From contig CAJQUN010000009.1 in NCBI GenBank assembly GCA_907163345.1, positions 4,774,001 through 4,838,000 on the forward strand: 64,000 nucleotides of DNA. The letters run 5' to 3'. Positions 34,691 to 45,560 of this stretch are shown piece after piece. Each line of letters starts with the position of its first letter. Position 1 is the stretch's first letter. The stretch comes from Haberlea rhodopensis (lineage: Eukaryota > Streptophyta > Magnoliopsida > Lamiales > Gesneriaceae). The position numbers were made by a program, and so were the translations under genes. The notes beneath the pieces were generated by a model, which saw only the letters and a list, made by a program, of their open reading frames with translations, searched no databases and was not told the DNA's origin.

Positions 34691-35230
34691 GAGTGGAATA
34701 AAGATCACAGACAAGCTGTCAAACAGCTTAAAGAAGTTTGCAGGCAACTACCAAAGCTTGCAATTCCAAACGACGAGGATGAACTGGTATTATACACAGA
34801 TGCCACTGATCATAGGTGGGCTGCGGTACTTATGAATGCCACACCAGATGGAGAAGTGCCATGCAGATATTGTAGCGGTCTATTCGACAGCAGCGAAGTT
34901 ACCAGATGGCACATCAACGAGAAGGAATTCTTTGCAGTTCGAAAGCTTTTAAAAATGGCCATTATTTTTACTTGCAATAAATTTATCTTAAAATAGATAA
35001 TACAAGTATCGAGTCTTTTTTGAAAATAAATTGAATCAAAACCAGAAAATGCTAGACTTTTAATATATGGCAAGCCGAATGCCAATATTATGATTATGAT
35101 ATTGTCATAGTGAAATCTGATAAATATATTCTTGCAGATTTCTTAAACGAGATGGAGGGACACATTGCTAGCGATACCCTCAAACGAGTGAGGAATCTCA
35201 GGGAAAACCTAAAGATCCTCGAATGAGACT
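34670..35230 (+). pseudogene. pararetroviral RNase H, reverse transcriptase core deleted
   Basis: The frame continuing to 34996 holds FEWNKDHRQAV (the region after the reverse transcriptase palm) and the RNase H start LYTDATDHRWAAVL, then HINEKEFFAV. After a stop at 34994-34996, weaker RNase H wording continues in other frames to about 35225. None of the reverse transcriptase palm, including its YxDD site, is present. It cannot support replication. Confidence 0.78.
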
Positions 35231-35394
35231 TTGAGACTCTTTTGTCTAGATGCGGAGGTTGCAGGAAGATTTCAAAGAGCAGATCGGGATCTTGTTACTG
35301 ATCACATACGAGCATGCTTTCGGTACCATGAACGTTTGTCTGAAGTCTTGAAAGGGCTCATCCTCCAGGACGCACCTTCAACGGTGCATAAATG

Positions 35395-36480
35395 AGTGTT
35401 TAGAGAATGTGGCTCATCTAACCCGGAGGCAAGGGATTCAAGTACCCCTGTCACGAGTGCTGCAGATGATGCATTCCTGGAGGAAGTACAAGTTGTAGCA
35501 AATGTTGAGAGTCATATGTTATCACAATCTGGACCTTCAAGTAAACCCAGCACCTCTGGGGTAAAAGAGGGAGAGTTGAATCTTAGGCCAATGATTGACA
35601 ATTCTAAAGTTCAAACTAATGATGATTTAGTTTCTTCACCTATGCAGGATTACCAACGTATTTGGGAGAAATAATTACCAGACGAGGTATCAACCCAGGC
35701 AAATCTATAGTTGATATCTCCGAAAAATATCCGAGAGTTTGGATGAAACCAGGCAGCCATCCAAATGATATTCAAGAATGGTATAATTTCGGAGCTCTGG
35801 CTTCGATTTATACTGTTGCACCAGCATTCTCCGAAATTTCAAAATTAGAAAAATGGATCAGAGTAGCTGTTCACGAGACATGGTCCAATAATCCACATTT
35901 GGCCAGATGAGATATTTTGGAGTTGTATTTTTTCAGTGCTGCTCCAAAACCAGGGAAGAAAGGCTTCATTGAAGCTTTTCATTTTATCAAGATTAGACGA
36001 CCAGACGGAAACGCCTTAAAAATATAAAAATGGCTCTACCAGAAGGTATACCAATTTTGGTTGGGACTATCATGGAAGATGAAGTTTCAACCAGACGTGC
36101 ACTGGGTCTTTGGGTTTGTCTAACGAAAATGGACAAAGTCAAATACTCATTCAAGTTCTTTCAGAATTCAGCCAACAGAACTTTCATGCTAAATTTCATG
36201 ACCTGAACCTCAACAAGATTTGCCAAAGAACTTTTTGAAGCGAAAAGAAGAATTCTTTGGGAAAACAAGATTCCGGCCGGGAAAGAAACTTACCAAAATT
36301 CTACAACATGGCACACATTGGCCGATGGATAGACCATATTTGCCAAGTATGCCCGGAGCAGAAAGAACCAGAGTTCGGGAAAGGATTTTGATCCAAACCC
36401 AACAGATCAGAGGCATGAAGATACAAAAGACCTGCTGACAAGAGAGTCCGCTTTCCTAAAGCTCGGAGACCACAAAAACC
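35395..36480 (+). pseudogene. region after the pol gene, possibly the last viral ORF
   Basis: Successive frames (35396-35674, 35662-35910 and further pieces to about 36440) look like one decayed protein with a serine-rich N-terminal part and a middle block around WMKPGSHPNDIQEWYNFGAL. In cavemoviruses and solendoviruses the ORF after pol encodes a translation transactivator-like protein, and position suggests the same here. I cannot confirm the identity by motif. Confidence 0.45.
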
Positions 36481-36694
36481 AATAATGTAAAGATTCCCCG
36501 ACAAAGGAAAATGTGTAGATCATTAAAAAATAGTGCGGTAACTGTTCAACGCACTCAGACAAAAATAATGGACCACTCACAAGAGAAGTTGGCATAACCA
36601 GACAAAGATGTCAAACCACATGAAAGTTAAAGCGCACTCACGGGCACACCTAACAATTATCAAGATTTGGAATCCGCAGTTGAAGTCCGGATTC

Positions 36695-36780
36695 ATGCCT
36701 ATATAAAGGCATTCATCATGAAGCTAAGGACATAGAAAATTCTCCATAATTTTATGAGAATAAAAATGGTAGCCTCCAAG
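36695..36780 (+). promoter_or_regulatory. pararetroviral transcript promoter and polyadenylation signal (candidate)
   Basis: TATATAAAG (36700-36708) is followed about 55 bases on by AATAAA (36759-36764). This close pairing is as in the genome-length transcript promoter of Caulimoviridae, where the same leader is passed twice. The location after the last ORF fits. Activity is unknown. Confidence 0.5.
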
Positions 36781-36899
36781 CTTTGTAATCTTTCGACTTT
36801 CATAGCTTGGTAATATTTCTTTTCTTTTCTTACTTTTTTGTAAACATCTGTAATATTGTTCTGTTTTTAGTTTATGTAAGTCAAGCCTAATCTTTATTA

Positions 36900-39098
36900 G
36901 ATGCTAAACAAGTCCGTCTCATCTCAAAATGAGACGTTTTAATGTAATAGATGTTATAAGTATTTCCAGAATAAAAATAAGGTTGTTGCCCATCTATCTC
37001 CCAGATGTCTTTAATATTTCATATATATGGTTTTACTTTACGCCCTACATAGGAAACGAAACAGGGTTGTGTTGGCTATTGCTGAACGACTCTCTAACAG
37101 AACCATCGGTTGTGATCTTGTGGTTGGTGGAGAGGAGCCATCGTAAAACTTGATTGAGTACCTGACAGTGGTTCGGTCAAAACAGTATTAATTGGTTTGT
37201 TAAAATTTTATTGTAATACGGAAGCATGAGCCGATTCTTTATTTTCTTTGAATCATGAAATGTGAGTCCTTTGCAAAAAAATGCCCTTGGATTCATCCCA
37301 AGATGACAAAAACTGAAGGATTTCATGTTCAATAACTAGTTTTATTAGAGTTAAAGTTTGGAGGGTATAATAAAATTTTTTCTAAAATTGCTTCGATAAA
37401 AATAAATATTGTTTTGGTATTAACATTAGCCAAAAACTAATATATATTATTTTTCTATGTTTGACTTTTAAAGAAAAATCGAAACTAGTAAATTTTGCAG
37501 AAGTTGGCAGTATGTAAATGTACCTCGTGTGCATAATCTGATGTATATTTATGTGAGTTGAGAGTCTCAGTTTCATCTGACATTATTTAGAGACAGACTT
37601 ATATAACAAGCAATCCCATTTAATTTAACACCAAAATGGCACTAATTTTTTTTAATGACAACAATTATTTGACATGAATCAATCTCTCGGTCCCATTTAG
37701 TGTACGCGATTTTATAAACATCAATACATATAAATATATATACATATTTATGTATATTGATATTTACAAACACCCATCCATATAAATATTTTCCTCAATT
37801 TTGTGATTGCTATATTCATGTGATGTACGTTTGATGGATAACAATCTATGGATGGAAATATTATATTTCTATCCCAGAAGTTGTTTTGCGTTTAGAGAAA
37901 ACATCAAACAATCCTTTACAACGTCCCAAAATTAATATTTTAATTCGAAAATGCCAATCCATAAGATTATGTGTTGTAATGTTGAGCCATTCGATTCAAG
38001 ATCCATTATTAAACTTATATCTGTTCGCCTAAAATACTCTCGGCCGGACTCTTTTATTACTATTAATAATTCTTTTTATATATTATGTGCAAATTAAATA
38101 TTGCAATATTTAAAAATCAAGAAGTCTTATATAATTGGTTCTATTACTCAAAAATTTATTCAATCTACGTGATGTTCATAGATATATACTCTATTTTGAA
38201 TCCAATCAACTAAAGATATTGAACAAGTGATCGCTTCGAGATTGACTAAAAAATTCATGAAGTGAAATATGCATCGAATGATACATTTAGATCGAGGGAT
38301 TTGAAATTATGTATTTCAAATCTATTTAATTGTTTGGTTATTTCAGGTATATTTCAAATCCATATTTTTACTAATTTATATAAATATAATGGTAATTGTG
38401 ATGGATTTGAAATACACCTAATATATGCGTCATTTAAAATCCATTTCAACTCAATGGCCTCAATTCAAATGAAATAATTTATCCAAAAACAACCTGCGCA
38501 ATTTTAAAGCTTGATTTGACTTTGCCTGCAGTATATTATATGTATGATCAATCGTTTATCGCTTTACAAGAAGTTATAGTTGGTAATTACAGTGCAACTC
38601 AAATATTTTAGACCATACCACAGTCCAAGTGTCATGTTTCGATCGTTGGGATAACGAGGACAATTGTTGCATCCAACATATTATATATGTTCGTATATCG
38701 GGTGAGAATGAATATTAACAATATAATTATCTTAAATTTTTTTAAAAAAACAAATTCTTCAAATTATAATACATAAAACTAAAGAAAAAGAATGGAGATT
38801 ATTATTAATTACAATTTGTAAAATTTAAAAAATTAACTGAAACGGGGATGGAGTCTGAAATAATTCTGCAGTCACATCTCCTTTGCAGATTTCTATTTTA
38901 CCATATGACTTCCCACCCATATATGGGTGAAACTGAACGAATGTCGTCACGCGTCGTCACGTGATGACATCATTCGAGTTGATTTAGAGGGGGATATTGC
39001 TAATAGGTCGTTGGCACGTGGCACAAAAAGTAGAGTACAGACTAAATGCGAAATAATTAACATAACTGATTCCTTTAATCAAGGTTTTATATTGTACT
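36900..39098. other. AT-rich intergenic region, nothing recognised
   Basis: No coding region, no repeat ends and no tandem arrays stand out on either strand. Frames of 60-75 codons lack family resemblance. Confidence 0.5.
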
Positions 39099-39905
39099 AT
39101 GCACAAACATAGTACAATACTTGATGAAAACTATTTGAATTGGTCTCTGTACCAATTAGATGTGAAAATTGACTTCCTCAGTGGAGAAATAACAGAAGAA
39201 GTCTACATGAGTATGGTGTATGTTGAATACGGACTTAAGCAATCACCAAGAGCATGGTTCGACAGGTTTAATAAAGTTATCAGGCAATACAGTTATCATA
39301 CACTCTTCGTTAAGCATTCAATTCTCGGAAAAATTGCTATTGTCATTGTATATGTTAGCGATATTATCATATCAGGAAACAATGTACAACTGATAACCAC
39401 AATCAAGAGTATGCTAGCAAAATAATTTTAGATCAAAGATTTGGGAAGCTTGAGATACTTTCTAGGAATAGAGATAGCCCGGTCAAGAACTAGAATCTCA
39501 ATCTCCCAACGAAATAATGTACTGGATCTCCTAAATGAGACATGAACGCTCGAATGCAAGCCAGCAGAGACTCATATGGACTCAATAATCAAAATTGGAA
39601 TGAGAGAAGGTTGCACACCAATTGATAAATGAAGATATCAAAGACCTGATAAGTCAATTCATGAACATACCAAATGAAGAGCATGTGGAAGCGGTCTATA
39701 GGATTCTAAGGTACTTGATGTTAACATCGAAAAGGGCTTGTATTTCGGAAAATCAACAGACAAAGGCATCAAAATATATTGTGATACAGATTGGACAGAT
39801 TCAATAGTAGATTTGAGATCAACTTCTGCATATTGTAAATATGTTTGGGGAAACTTAGTCACGTGGCATAGTAAACCAATCATATTTTTAGCTGCTGAAG
39901 AAGAA
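39099..39905 (+). pseudogene. Ty1/copia reverse transcriptase-RNase H relic
   Basis: Pieces in several frames match the copia polyprotein. They are LYQLDVKIDFLSGEITEEVY joined directly to YGLKQSPRAWFDRF, meaning that the intervening segment is deleted, then VIVYVSDIIISG where the catalytic YVDD has become YVSD, LGSLRYFLGIEIARS, and RNase H wording (YCDTDWTDSIVD, STSAYC) to about 39905. Stops at 39423-39425 and later. No LTRs lie nearby. Confidence 0.85.
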
Positions 39906-40457
39906 ACCCGCTGAGAGTGAGAGCCCTAACCAAGACGTCGTCGTGATGCCTAGAAACCAAAATCGTGCCTCCCAGAAAACAAAATTGTGACTCGGCAACA
40001 ACAAGAAAACAGACCACATCCACTGTTGTCCTCTTCATCTGGCACACCTTGGCAAGGCCTGCTCGAACCCGAGCCCAGACTCCTCCGCCTGCAACCCATT
40101 CACCGAGACAGCAAACGGGACTTACTCTTTTAGCCATCCTCTCGCGAGCTGTCGCAATCTCCATTGTCCTAGTGGCGAAATTCCAGTCGCGAACCCTAGC
40201 TAGCAGTCGGGAAGGACTCGCGGCGGCAGAGGAGACACAACAACCCTAACTTGTGTGTTTATGTTAACGAGTTCGCCGGTCTGGGCGGGATGTGTTATGT
40301 TGGCGTGGCGGGGGCAGGTCTGAATTGTTTTTTTTTTTCGTGAGCAAGGTCCCGGGTTTGGCCAAACCCGTCCCCGTTGCCATCCATGGTTAGTTTGATG
40401 TGTTATCTCATGGTACTGCTAGTTGGGTAATATCAAATTTTCCAGGACCAATCTATA
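39906..40457. other. unassigned GC-richer stretch
   Basis: More GC-rich than its surroundings, with frames on both strands (39965-40249 plus, 39880-40164 minus) that I cannot assign. A TGTTATGTTGGCGTGGCGGG segment near 40292 precedes a T run. Possibly a captured gene fragment. Confidence 0.25.
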
Positions 40458-40632
40458 TACCGTTCTAGGGGTGGTTACCGGATCAAACCGGTCCGGTCCG
40501 GACCGGAACCGGCCGGTTCCGGGCCCGTTATGGGCGGAACCGGTCCGATCCGGTAAGGAACCGGATCGGATCCGGTTCCGGTTCCACCGGTTCCGGGTTG
40601 GACCCGGTCCGATAAGCACCCCTATACCGTTC
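40458..40632. mobile_element. hAT-type MITE (element 40466-40624) with perfect 8-bp target duplication
   Basis: The element begins TAGGGGTGG and ends CACCCCTA, giving terminal inverted repeats of about 8 bases. It is flanked on both sides by TACCGTTC (40458-40465 and 40625-40632), a perfect 8-base duplication as made by hAT transposases. The 159-base interior is a run of GGTCCGG, CCGGTTCCGG and GGATCCGG words that folds on itself. No coding capacity. Confidence 0.92.
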
Positions 40633-40793
40633 AGAAGCTCATCGAACATCTTTACTTTCAATCTCGACTTACTCGATAATTGTGGGACAAAGTCACACTG
40701 GCCCGGCATCTCCTTGTCCATGAACTCCTTAAAACGTATGATGAATTGTTTAAAACACTTTTTGAGGACTGCTCGTATGGTGGATCTTGGCAA
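40633..40793 (-). pseudogene. unidentified coding-like fragment interrupted by the hAT MITE
   Basis: The minus strand from 40793 encodes about 55 residues starting MPRSTIRAVLKKCFKQF and including FIIRFKEFMDKEMPGQCDF, with normal-looking codon use, up to the MITE at 40632. I do not recognise the family and see no continuation beyond the MITE. It may be a gene or transposase fragment. Confidence 0.3.
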
Positions 40794-41443
40794 TATCTTG
40801 CACCTCTATTATATATAGTCTGCTAACATAACTTGTTTTTGAGGGTTTGGAGCCTAATGCAGATTTGTGTTCGGAAAAACAAAAACATATTTTCAAGTAC
40901 ATGAATTCCATAATCCTCCGAGATACTTGGAAACATTGTTGTATAAACTATCATTGTTTTTCAAATAAACTGCATATACTCAATGTTTTTGTATATTACA
41001 TTTGTGATCAATGAAATTTAATTTATAGACTAAAAGAAAGGAAGAGTATTATGTTTCGTTTTAATTTATTGGAACTGAATTCTTTATTGGCTTTCACTAC
41101 AAAACCCGAGATGAATGAGGCATCACTTTCACTATCACAACAAAAAATTTCTAATATTTACAATTTGAATCTAACAAAAATTGAGTATCTACACCAATCA
41201 ATGTACTGAAGATCGACTCCTCTGTTAAATTCTTTAGTTTGTCTGCAAGAACAAGCCAATTTTGGATAAGAATATGGCCAAAGATTCAAATATGCATCTT
41301 TTACAATGAAGCGAGGAGATTCAACTATAAAGAGATCAAATTCGAGTAGCATTTTGCAAACAACGTACCTACTTAACTGCACCATTTCCTTGTCGGAGAA
41401 AATAAGGTGGAAGTGCAACAAGGAACTCGAGGGTGAATCCATC

Positions 41444-44271
41444 TTAGAAGAAATTTAGTTGATTGTATGGTGCGTAATCAAACAAACATGGCAGCAACTC
41501 TTCTACTTCAACTCTTGCACTCGAATAACTCGTGCTTTTCTTGATTTGGTCCCGATCGATAGATTCAACTTCTGCTAGAAATATACTGTATACTGGCCTA
41601 TGATCAGAAAATCTTGACTCTCCACGAACGTACGACACTTGTTGGAGGCCACGACCACGCCACAATATCCTATCACACCTTCATATTTAAATATAATGTC
41701 AAGAAAATGTCACCACTGTAAAAGTTATTTCTTGGACTGGATTTTTTAAAGAAATTTACCATGCAGGAGTTCTTCGTTTCTCTTTCGGATGCATGTCCTC
41801 ACCGGCATATCGGTCAGAGTTATTTGAATACTTGTATGTAGGAGGAAAATAAATTTTTCCTTCTTTCCATCCAGCAAACACACGCCCTTGTCTCTGCTCT
41901 ATTCGCAGCTGTTTTCATGAAATGAGATTAACAAACAATGTAGAAACACCAAGCAGTATAACAGTTCAATATCTATTCGATGTCAGAACCAAAGTTTATT
42001 TTCTTGCCTGGTCTTCTTCTAACAGAGCTCTCCAATTTCGCATCTCTACTAGAGCCTTTGCACATCGGTAAGAAAGAGCAATTCTATAGTTCAAGTCACC
42101 AAGCCATATAATTCGACTGGAAAATAACGAATACAAGAATTTGACTGAGTTTCCAACATTTAGTACAACTGGGACAATGGAACGGCCAAATGGGTGAAAT
42201 GGGGATGAAAACTTACTCATGCTCAAGAATAGTTTGAGGGGAGTTCTCATTTCCCGTTCCATGAACTCGGGGAAACCTCGTTTTCCTCAAAATTTCCATG
42301 ACATCAGAGTTTCTTCGCTGCTCGTCACCTTCCTTCTCTCCAGAAGTTAAATGACTACAAATGAAGCAGAAGCTTGTTTGGTGCAAGGACATGCTAATTG
42401 AAACTGAACCCTGACAATTTTAGTTCCATGAGATGGTGATTTTCGGTGATACATCAAAGTGGTCACTTGAATCATGAGTTTTAATAAAAATTAATCGTAC
42501 CTTGTTTCCAAGATATCCCATCAACCCTCTGCCTACACAAGACACCTTCAGATTATTGACTGCATCCCTTAGATCCCTCCTTATCCACACGGTAAGAAAA
42601 ATCCCAACCATTTGCTTGCTTGCTACTAAACAATATCTCGACAGCCCTGAATGTTGATCTCTATCCTCCATAGGCTCGTAACCACTATAAGAGATGGGCG
42701 AGTAGCAATTCGTACAAGGCAAATCACCAAGCTCGTTTTCGCCATCAGAGGAACCATCCCCAACATTTGGGCCATAATAATCACTTGGTCTATGCCCATA
42801 TATCACCTGATCACATACACTGAACCGACGATCAAGTCTAGGTTGTTGCACCAAGATGTCATCTTCCATCATTCTCATGCTACGGCTCAACGATTGGAAA
42901 GAGCGACGGTAGCAGAAATTGGAACCCTTTTCTCTATTTGATCCTTCAAAGTCATCATCCGATTCAATTATGGGATATGGGTCAGAGGAAGGTGTGCGAC
43001 AGCTGCCACGACTTCCAGGAAGACTGTTCAGAGTTCTTCGAACCAGTGCCAGCCATTTTTTAGCAGGGCCATTATCTTCAGTGCCCAAAACATTGCCAGC
43101 ATTCAAGGGGACAATTTCTTGAAACCTGAAAGGGTTAATGATGAGACTTCATAAACATTAAACCAAAGGTGAAATAGGTAACTTTCGTGATTAATTAACT
43201 CACCCAAGAACATAGATATCAGAAGGAGATGAAGTGTGTAGCCATTCTTCAAGATTCAAATAACTAGGTGGAGATTTTCCAGCCACATTCCAAGTCGCCA
43301 CAAATATCCTATCCCAATTTAACAAAGATTACATGGATCAAAGACTCACTTTTAGTTACATGAATGCCTAAAATTTAAGAGAATCACGCACCTATAGTTG
43401 TGCACATCTGTAACTTGAGAGGCATCAAGATCAATCTTATTCCGTCTCACACGGTCGGTGTTTCTCCTATTCGATTTCTCTGCGAATCCGATTAGGAAAT
43501 CAGCAGTTGTTTCAAGAACGATGAAATTGAAAGGAAAAACCATAGTATAAAATCTTGACAGTGGAAAATAATGGTTCAGTGGTCCAAAAGATGAACCAAT
43601 TGTTTGATTCTGAACCTGTTTTGCCTTTCTTGGTAGTGAATGCCACCCTCTCTGAGAAGTTGTTCCTCCATTCTTGATCAACACCTGAAAAAGCAAAAAC
43701 TTAAAGTTTTTTAAAGCAGTGCCATTCACTGTCGCAACAGAATATCCACATTTGCACAGCACAAAAAAACAAAATATAATTTCCTTTGGACAAAGAATTT
43801 TTCTTTTTCCTTCTTTTTTTTTTTTTTAAAAAAAAAACAGGAAGTTCACCAAGAAATGAATACAACAAATAAGAGATCTAAGCAGATTATTGAATGCAGA
43901 ATCAAATAGTGATTGATGCCCATGTGATGATATAACAGATATAAAAGGACAGAAAACACCTTAAAAACTAATATTACAAGATTCAACAATCAATGTTCTT
44001 CAAAGTCCCAAATAAGATTGACAAACTTTGTAGATGAAAACTACCTCCATTGATGATTTCATCAGCATGAAAATCCTCAGCTCTGCTGTTGATGTTGAAC
44101 CATTTCTTGGCTAGAGACTTGGGCCATGAAAACTTGATCAAGGAACACAAAAAATCAGAAACCTTGACAGCAAGAATACAGAAAACTGTCGATTTCACGA
44201 AACCTCATTAATGCACTTCTGTTTCTTTCAGTAAAACAAACCTTGCTTTTCTTTGAGTTTCCATCTCTCAT
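41444..44271 (-). CDS. type I inositol polyphosphate 5-phosphatase (CVP2/CVL1-like group)
   Basis: Ten exons on the minus strand, all phases consistent: 44242-44271, 44045-44132, 43616-43684, 43392-43479, 43204-43308, 42501-43125, 42217-42410, 42008-42116, 41760-41908 and 41444-41678. The product is about 563 residues. It removes the 5-phosphate from soluble inositol phosphates such as IP3 and from some phosphoinositides, damping calcium signalling. The catalytic domain shows the family sites ATWNVAGKSPP, GFQEIVPLNAGN, VSCVGRGLMGYLGNK, WLGDLNYR, RTPAWCDRILW and SDHRPVYSIF. A plant-specific insertion (about residues 150-300) is rich in acidic and serine residues. The N terminus (MRDGNSKKSK, SWPKSLAKKWFNI) is the usual start of plant type I enzymes. 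One intron, after the exon ending at 42008, has a GC donor (CAG|GCAAGA). No signal peptide. It appears intact. Confidence 0.94.
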
Positions 44272-44778
44272 TGTCTCACAACTTCATTTAGAAATAACTT
44301 TCTTCACTCTGAAGTTAAGGCAAGATCAAAACTTTCTTCTCTTTCTTCAACAAATGGTAGGCCCTTTCCTCTCCATTTACAGATTCAAAACAAAAATGTG
44401 CAAAAATTGATTCTGACAAAAGAATATGATGCAAAAACAAATGGGATGAACGCGGGTAGCAATATTTTAAAAAGAAACAACAAATCAGACCAAGAGAAAA
44501 TCCCACAAGTTTCTTGTGTTTTGATTAAATGACATGCAAAGAAAAGCTAAATGACAAGAATAACAGATGACTCTGCATTCCAAAACAAAATCAAGAGTGA
44601 GTCAAATTGTGAACAATGAAACAGGACAACGCAGAAAATAAAGATCAAAGATACACAAATGTAGAAACATGGCCCATAGATTTATGGGGTTTTAGAGTAG
44701 GGGAAGGTTGTTTGATTTCTTCTCAAAACCACAGTTTCGAGTACAGGAAATGTATCGAATTTTGTAGGGAATAAGGAG

Positions 44779-45350
44779 GGATTTTTTAACTAAATAATCG
44801 AAAAAATTAAAGTATTTAACAAAATAATCGTTTTTTTTTTCTATTATTAAAGTGACCTAAGTCGCCATGTGAGATGGCGACTTCATTTGAAGTCGCCATC
44901 TCACATGGCGACTTCTACAAAAAATATTAAAAAACTATTATTTTTTGATGTCGCCATGTCAGATGGCGACTTCATTTGAAGTCGCCATCTGACATGGCGA
45001 CTTCAACAAAAATTATTAAAAAAAAGTATTATTTTTCCGATGACGCCATGTCAGATGGCGACTTCAATTGAAGTCGCCATCTGACATGGCGACATCCATA
45101 AAAATCTTAAAAAAAATATTATTTTCGGAAGTCGCCATCTGACATGGCGACATCTTTTAATTTTTTAAAAGATGTCGCCATGTTAGATGGCGACATTATA
45201 ATAAAAAATAATTGTTTTACCGATGTCGGTATATAAAGACAGATTTTTTTTTTGTTTTTAAATATTGTCGCCATCTAAGATGGCGACAAAAAAAAAAAAA
45301 TATTTTTTTATTTAATGTCGCCATTTTAGATGGCGACATTAATCAAAAAC
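44779..45350. repeat. left terminal inverted repeat with palindrome array
   Basis: After about 80 AT-rich bases, ten copies of a 21-base palindrome with half-sites GTCGCCAT and ATGGCGAC occur (starts near 44861, 44892, 44950, 44981, 45041, 45075, 45130, 45174, 45267 and 45316). The first six form pairs joined by the palindromic spacer TTCATTTGAA or TTCAATTGAA. The outer part matches the right end inverted. The copies may be transposase binding sites or simply hairpin-forming filler. Confidence 0.9.
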
Positions 45351-45356
45351 TTTGTC

Positions 45357-45558
45357 TATAAAACTGAAATGTTACTCCTTTTGAAATATAACAAATTCTC
45401 TTCGGCTTTCGAACAAATTCTCTTCAGAATTCGTGAAAATTCAAATTCTCTTCAGAATACGTGAATATTTTCTCTGCAGGTATGTTGTTATACAAATAAT
45501 TAAATTTCATAATATTATATATAATGTACTAATTTATTAAATTTGTGTTTATTTTAAG
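45357..45558 (+). promoter_or_regulatory. transposase promoter and 5' leader intron (candidate)
   Basis: TATAAA (45357-45362) just inside the left terminal repeat is about 200 bases before the transposase start. A GT-AG intron (45480-45558, CTGCAG|GTATG to TTTAAG|GT) can be placed in the leader, ending two bases before the ATG at 45561. A second TATATAAAG at 45230-45238 is possible. Confidence 0.45.
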
Positions 45559-45560
45559 GT

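Larger units (their letters stand above)
32190..36900 (+). mobile_element. decayed endogenous pararetrovirus (Caulimoviridae)
   Basis: Over about 4.7 kb one strand carries, in order, a capsid region with a Cys-His finger, a movement protein, an aspartic protease, RNase H, and a downstream ORF-like region, followed by a TATA box and a polyadenylation signal. There are no LTRs and no integrase, which separates it from Ty3/gypsy. Capsid placed before movement protein is the cavemovirus/solendovirus arrangement rather than that of Caulimovirus or Petuvirus. Many stops and frame changes plus loss of the reverse transcriptase core show an old, inactive copy. The genus-level assignment is an inference from gene order. 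Confidence 0.82.

Noticed and set aside
32190..36900. Reading this region as a Ty3/gypsy retrotransposon
   Set aside because: No integrase, no LTR pair and no tRNA primer site beside an LTR were found. A movement protein-like region is present, which only pararetroviruses have.
40423..40818. A 131-codon plus-strand frame rich in arginine, proline and glycine
   Set aside because: Most of it is translation of the hAT MITE with its GGTCCGG words. The frame is created by the insertion.
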